Below, piece after piece: positions 13,509-15,286 of a DNA stretch of 15,286 nucleotides; position 1 is the stretch's first letter, and each line of letters starts with the position of its first letter. The DNA is taken from NCBI GenBank assembly GCA_046734915.1, contig JBKPSC010000142.1, forward strand, positions 1 to 15,286. Reading direction: 5' to 3'. This DNA is from VFZL01 sp046734915. Its GTDB lineage: Bacteria > Acidobacteriota > Vicinamibacteria > Vicinamibacterales > CAVVIG01. The notes under the pieces were generated by a model. It ran no database searches, was not told the DNA's origin, and saw nothing but the letters and a program-made list of their open reading frames with translations. The position numbers were made by a program, and so were the translations under genes.

Positions 13509-14738
13509 CTACTGAGCGAGTGCCAGAATCTCTGTCTGAAGCGGACCGGTGACCGTGGCGTCGCGAACGCCCATCACCATGTTGATTTCCGTGCGGACGC
13601 CGAAGTCCGGAAAGTAGACACCCGGTTCGATGGTGAAGCCGGTGCCGGGGACGAGACAGCGATCGTCGTGGGTTTCGTAGTCGTCCATGTTGACGCCGTT
13701 GCCATGGACCGACTCGCCAAGGCTGTGCCCGGTGCGATGAAGGATCTGGTCACTGTAGCCGGCGGCCTTGAGCACGTCGGACGCCGCGCGATCCACTTCG
13801 AAGCCGCGGACCACAGCGCCGCTCCGCGCGGCTCGCTGCACCAGGGCGATCGCCGCATCGCGGCCGTCACGGATGGCGGTGAACGCCCGGGCAAACCGCT
13901 CCGGAACCTCGCGGCCCGAGTAGCCGACCCAGGTGATGTCGGCGTAAACGGCGCCCGGGCGATCGAGCTTGCCCCACAGATCGAGGAGCACGAGCTCATT
14001 GACACCGATGACGCGCGAGACATCCCGAGTCGGGAGATAGTGCGGATTGCCGGCGTTGGCCGACGCCGAGACGTTGGGATCGGAATCGGTGATCAAGCTC
14101 CCATCTCGGAACCAGCCGGACATCAGCTGCTGGATTTCGAACTCGGTCGTCGTCCCGCCGTTGTGGGTGCGGCGGGCGATGGCTTCGAAGGCGCGGTCTT
14201 TGATGCGATAGAGCTTGTCGGAGGCGTCGACGTGCGTCGCGATGGCCTCGTCGTTCCACACGGCCGAGAACCGCTGCACCAGGTCGCCCGACGAGCGCAC
14301 ATCGACACCCGTGGCCCGCACGAGCTCAATCGTGCCGGCGTCGACGCGGGCGATGTAGGGAATCGCACAGCCCGGCGAGTACTCCATCGCGACGGCCTGC
14401 ATGCCGGCCAACAGATCCTTCAGACCCTTCTCGAGCTGCAGCCGGCCGGCGTACCTGCGCGCCGTTCCGGGCAGATGCGCAAGCGTTCGCGATTCAATCG
14501 CATGGACCAGGGCGCGAGGCTCGCCCGTGGCCGGTATGAGGTAGTACCACCGTCGCGTCGCCAGGTGACCCCCCTGCCGGTTGGCACCGGTCACGTCGTT
14601 GGCGATTGGGTTGATGCCACGGAAATCGTAGAGCAGCCACCCGTCGAGCCGCTCGGCTCGCAACGCCGCCTGGACTGCGGCCAGATCGAAGGTCGCCCCA
14701 GCTGGGGTGGATGCTGCGCCGACGCTGGACATGGTCAT
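13509..14738 (-). CDS. M24-family metallopeptidase (Xaa-Pro aminopeptidase-like)
   Basis: About 409 aa from ATG 14738; ATG 14732 is equally plausible, and the frame is open back to GTG 14777. The creatinase-like N-terminal domain contains AERLDGWLLYDFRG near its start. The C-terminal pita-bread fold shows the five metal ligands in order: Asp in LVLLDLWG, Asp in YADITW, His in HRTGHSLGESVHG, Glu in FTIEPGVYF and Glu in VRTEINMV. These point to a two-metal aminopeptidase or dipeptidase, possibly Pro-specific; specificity cannot be read. No signal peptide is seen, so it is probably cytosolic. It is the first gene of the nine-gene minus-strand block and lies 8 nt ahead of the HtrA-like gene. No RBS is visible, and a TATACT at 14741-14746 is so near that the transcript may be leaderless. 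Confidence 0.9.
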   Translation of the reverse strand: MTMSSVGAASTPAGATFDLAAVQAALRAERLDGWLLYDFRGINPIANDVTGANRQGGHLATRRWYYLIPATGEPRALVHAIESRTLAHLPGTARRYAGRLQLEKGLKDLLAGMQAVAMEYSPGCAIPYIARVDAGTIELVRATGVDVRSSGDLVQRFSAVWNDEAIATHVDASDKLYRIKDRAFEAIARRTHNGGTTTEFEIQQLMSGWFRDGSLITDSDPNVSASANAGNPHYLPTRDVSRVIGVNELVLLDLWGKLDRPGAVYADITWVGYSGREVPERFARAFTAIRDGRDAAIALVQRAARSGAVVRGFEVDRAASDVLKAAGYSDQILHRTGHSLGESVHGNGVNMDDYETHDDRCLVPGTGFTIEPGVYFPDFGVRTEINMVMGVRDATVTGPLQTEILALAQ

Positions 14739-14740
14739 CA

Positions 14741-14746
14741 AGTATA
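14741..14746 (-). promoter_or_regulatory. Candidate -10 box (TATACT) for the M24 peptidase gene
   Basis: TATACT reads on the minus strand, and the expected start of transcription falls within a few nt of ATG 14738/14732. No good -35 is found at 16-18 nt spacing (TCTGGG-like). With no RBS before either ATG, a leaderless mRNA is possible. Confidence 0.35.
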
Positions 14747-14820
14747 GCGCCGGACCGCCGGGGCCCAGAACTCGCACCAGTTGCCCAAAAGCACGGCGTC
14801 CGGCGGTCTCTGCCCGACGC

Positions 14821-14826
14821 TATAAT
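14821..14826 (+). promoter_or_regulatory. Consensus -10 box (TATAAT) for the VWFA-related gene
   Basis: A perfect TATAAT on the plus strand sits 34 nt before ATG 14861, giving an expected leader of about 25-30 nt. No recognisable -35 lies 17 nt upstream (GTCCGG). It occupies the divergent gap shared with the M24 gene. Confidence 0.5.
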
Positions 14827-14860
14827 CGGGTGTCGTCGAGCCAGCGTCGACTGTATTTTC

Positions 14861-15286
14861 ATGAGCACGTATATGTTCAGCAGGCTTCGTCTCGCGGCGC
14901 TCCTCGTAGTGGTGGCCGGCGCTGCCGTCATGGCCGGACAGGCACCGTCGGGCGCGCAGAGCGCCCAAGATTCCGCACCCACGACAGCGCAGACGCCGAC
15001 TTTCAAGGCGCAGGTCGAGTACGTCGAAGTCGACGCGCTAGTCACCGACGGGCAAGGCCGTCTGGTCCGGAACCTCACCAAGGACGATTTCCAGGTCTTT
15101 GAGGACGGCAAGCGACAGACCATTTCGAGCTTCACGTTCGTCGACATCCCGGTCGAACGGCCCGATCGGCCGCTGTTCCAGCCGAACGCGATCGAGCCCG
15201 ATACCGCCAGCAACGAGCGTCCGTTCAACGGCCGCGTCTACGTCATGGTGCTCGACGATCTGCATACCGCCGCCCTGCGCTCGCAG
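14861..15286 (+). CDS. Secreted VWFA-related acidobacterial protein, N-terminal part (runs off window)
   Basis: 142 residues from ATG 14861 (or ATG 14873) are open to the right edge. A signal peptide is clear: a basic start (FSRLRLR-like region), hydrophobic LAALLVVVAGAAVMAG and likely cleavage before QAPSG. After a Ser/Thr/Ala/Pro-rich spacer comes VEYVEVDALVTDGQGRLVRNL then TKDDFQVFEDGKRQTISSF, the lead-in typical of the acidobacterial VWFA-related family (TIGR03436-like). Near the cut edge VYVMVLDDLHT looks like the first strand and metal-binding DxDxH-type start of the von Willebrand A domain. The protein is likely exported to the periplasm or outside; the family's role is not established. 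No obvious RBS. This family is a main reason for placing the DNA in Acidobacteriota. Confidence 0.85.
   Translation, partial: MSTYMFSRLRLAALLVVVAGAAVMAGQAPSGAQSAQDSAPTTAQTPTFKAQVEYVEVDALVTDGQGRLVRNLTKDDFQVFEDGKRQTISSFTFVDIPVERPDRPLFQPNAIEPDTASNERPFNGRVYVMVLDDLHTAALRSQ

Noticed and set aside
11959..13515. Long plus-strand open frame (518 codons) opposite the HtrA-like gene
   Set aside because: It is an antisense shadow of a clear protease gene in GC-rich DNA. The translation is Arg/Gly/Ala-rich with no domain pattern and no RBS. The same applies to the long antisense frames at 5459-6751, 7683-8687, 10613-11884 and 13668-14747.

Overview
The window is GC-rich, densely coded bacterial DNA that most resembles an Acidobacteriota chromosome, perhaps a Vicinamibacteria-like lineage. 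The evidence is a protein with the N-terminal layout of the acidobacterial 'VWFA-related' secreted family at the right edge, a Ser/Thr-kinase/TPR/ECF-sigma signalling cluster at the left, and the overall gene style. This placement is inferred from gene content; there is no rRNA or other marker.

Left region (1-3945), signalling cluster: the 3' part of a TPR-rich protein (+), then three tandem, divergent copies of a small protein family (97, 100 and 106 aa). All three begin MG[ED]GHFGG[DN]GSV and each has its own repeated leader and a strong Shine-Dalgarno. They are followed by a soluble Ser/Thr protein kinase (-) and, divergent from it, an ECF-type sigma factor (+). I do not recognise the small family. 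It is the best candidate here for something undescribed. Copy 1 carries a compensated internal frameshift relative to copy 2.

Middle and right (3952-14738), nine genes all on the minus strand, in transcription order: M24 metallopeptidase, HtrA/DegP-like periplasmic protease, MidA/NDUFAF7-like methyltransferase, an unrecognised multi-pass membrane protein with an internal duplication, a sugar-nucleotidyltransferase, an AmgK-like sugar kinase/phosphotransferase, a TIM-barrel sugar isomerase/epimerase, asparaginyl-tRNA synthetase (asnS) and RimO. Most junctions are tight (4-nt overlap to 40-nt gap). The three wider gaps are filled largely by degenerate short-period arrays: inverted 7-mers at 6718-6789, 8-mers at 8656-8789 and 7-mers at 11844-11906. 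Each has a different core word. The last runs into the start of the MidA-like gene.

Right edge: a divergent intergenic region with a consensus TATAAT on the plus strand leads into the secreted VWFA-related protein, which is cut by the window end. The convergent sigma-factor/rimO junction holds a perfect 12-bp stem inside the last codons of rimO. No tRNA, rRNA, CRISPR array, transposase or phage gene was seen.
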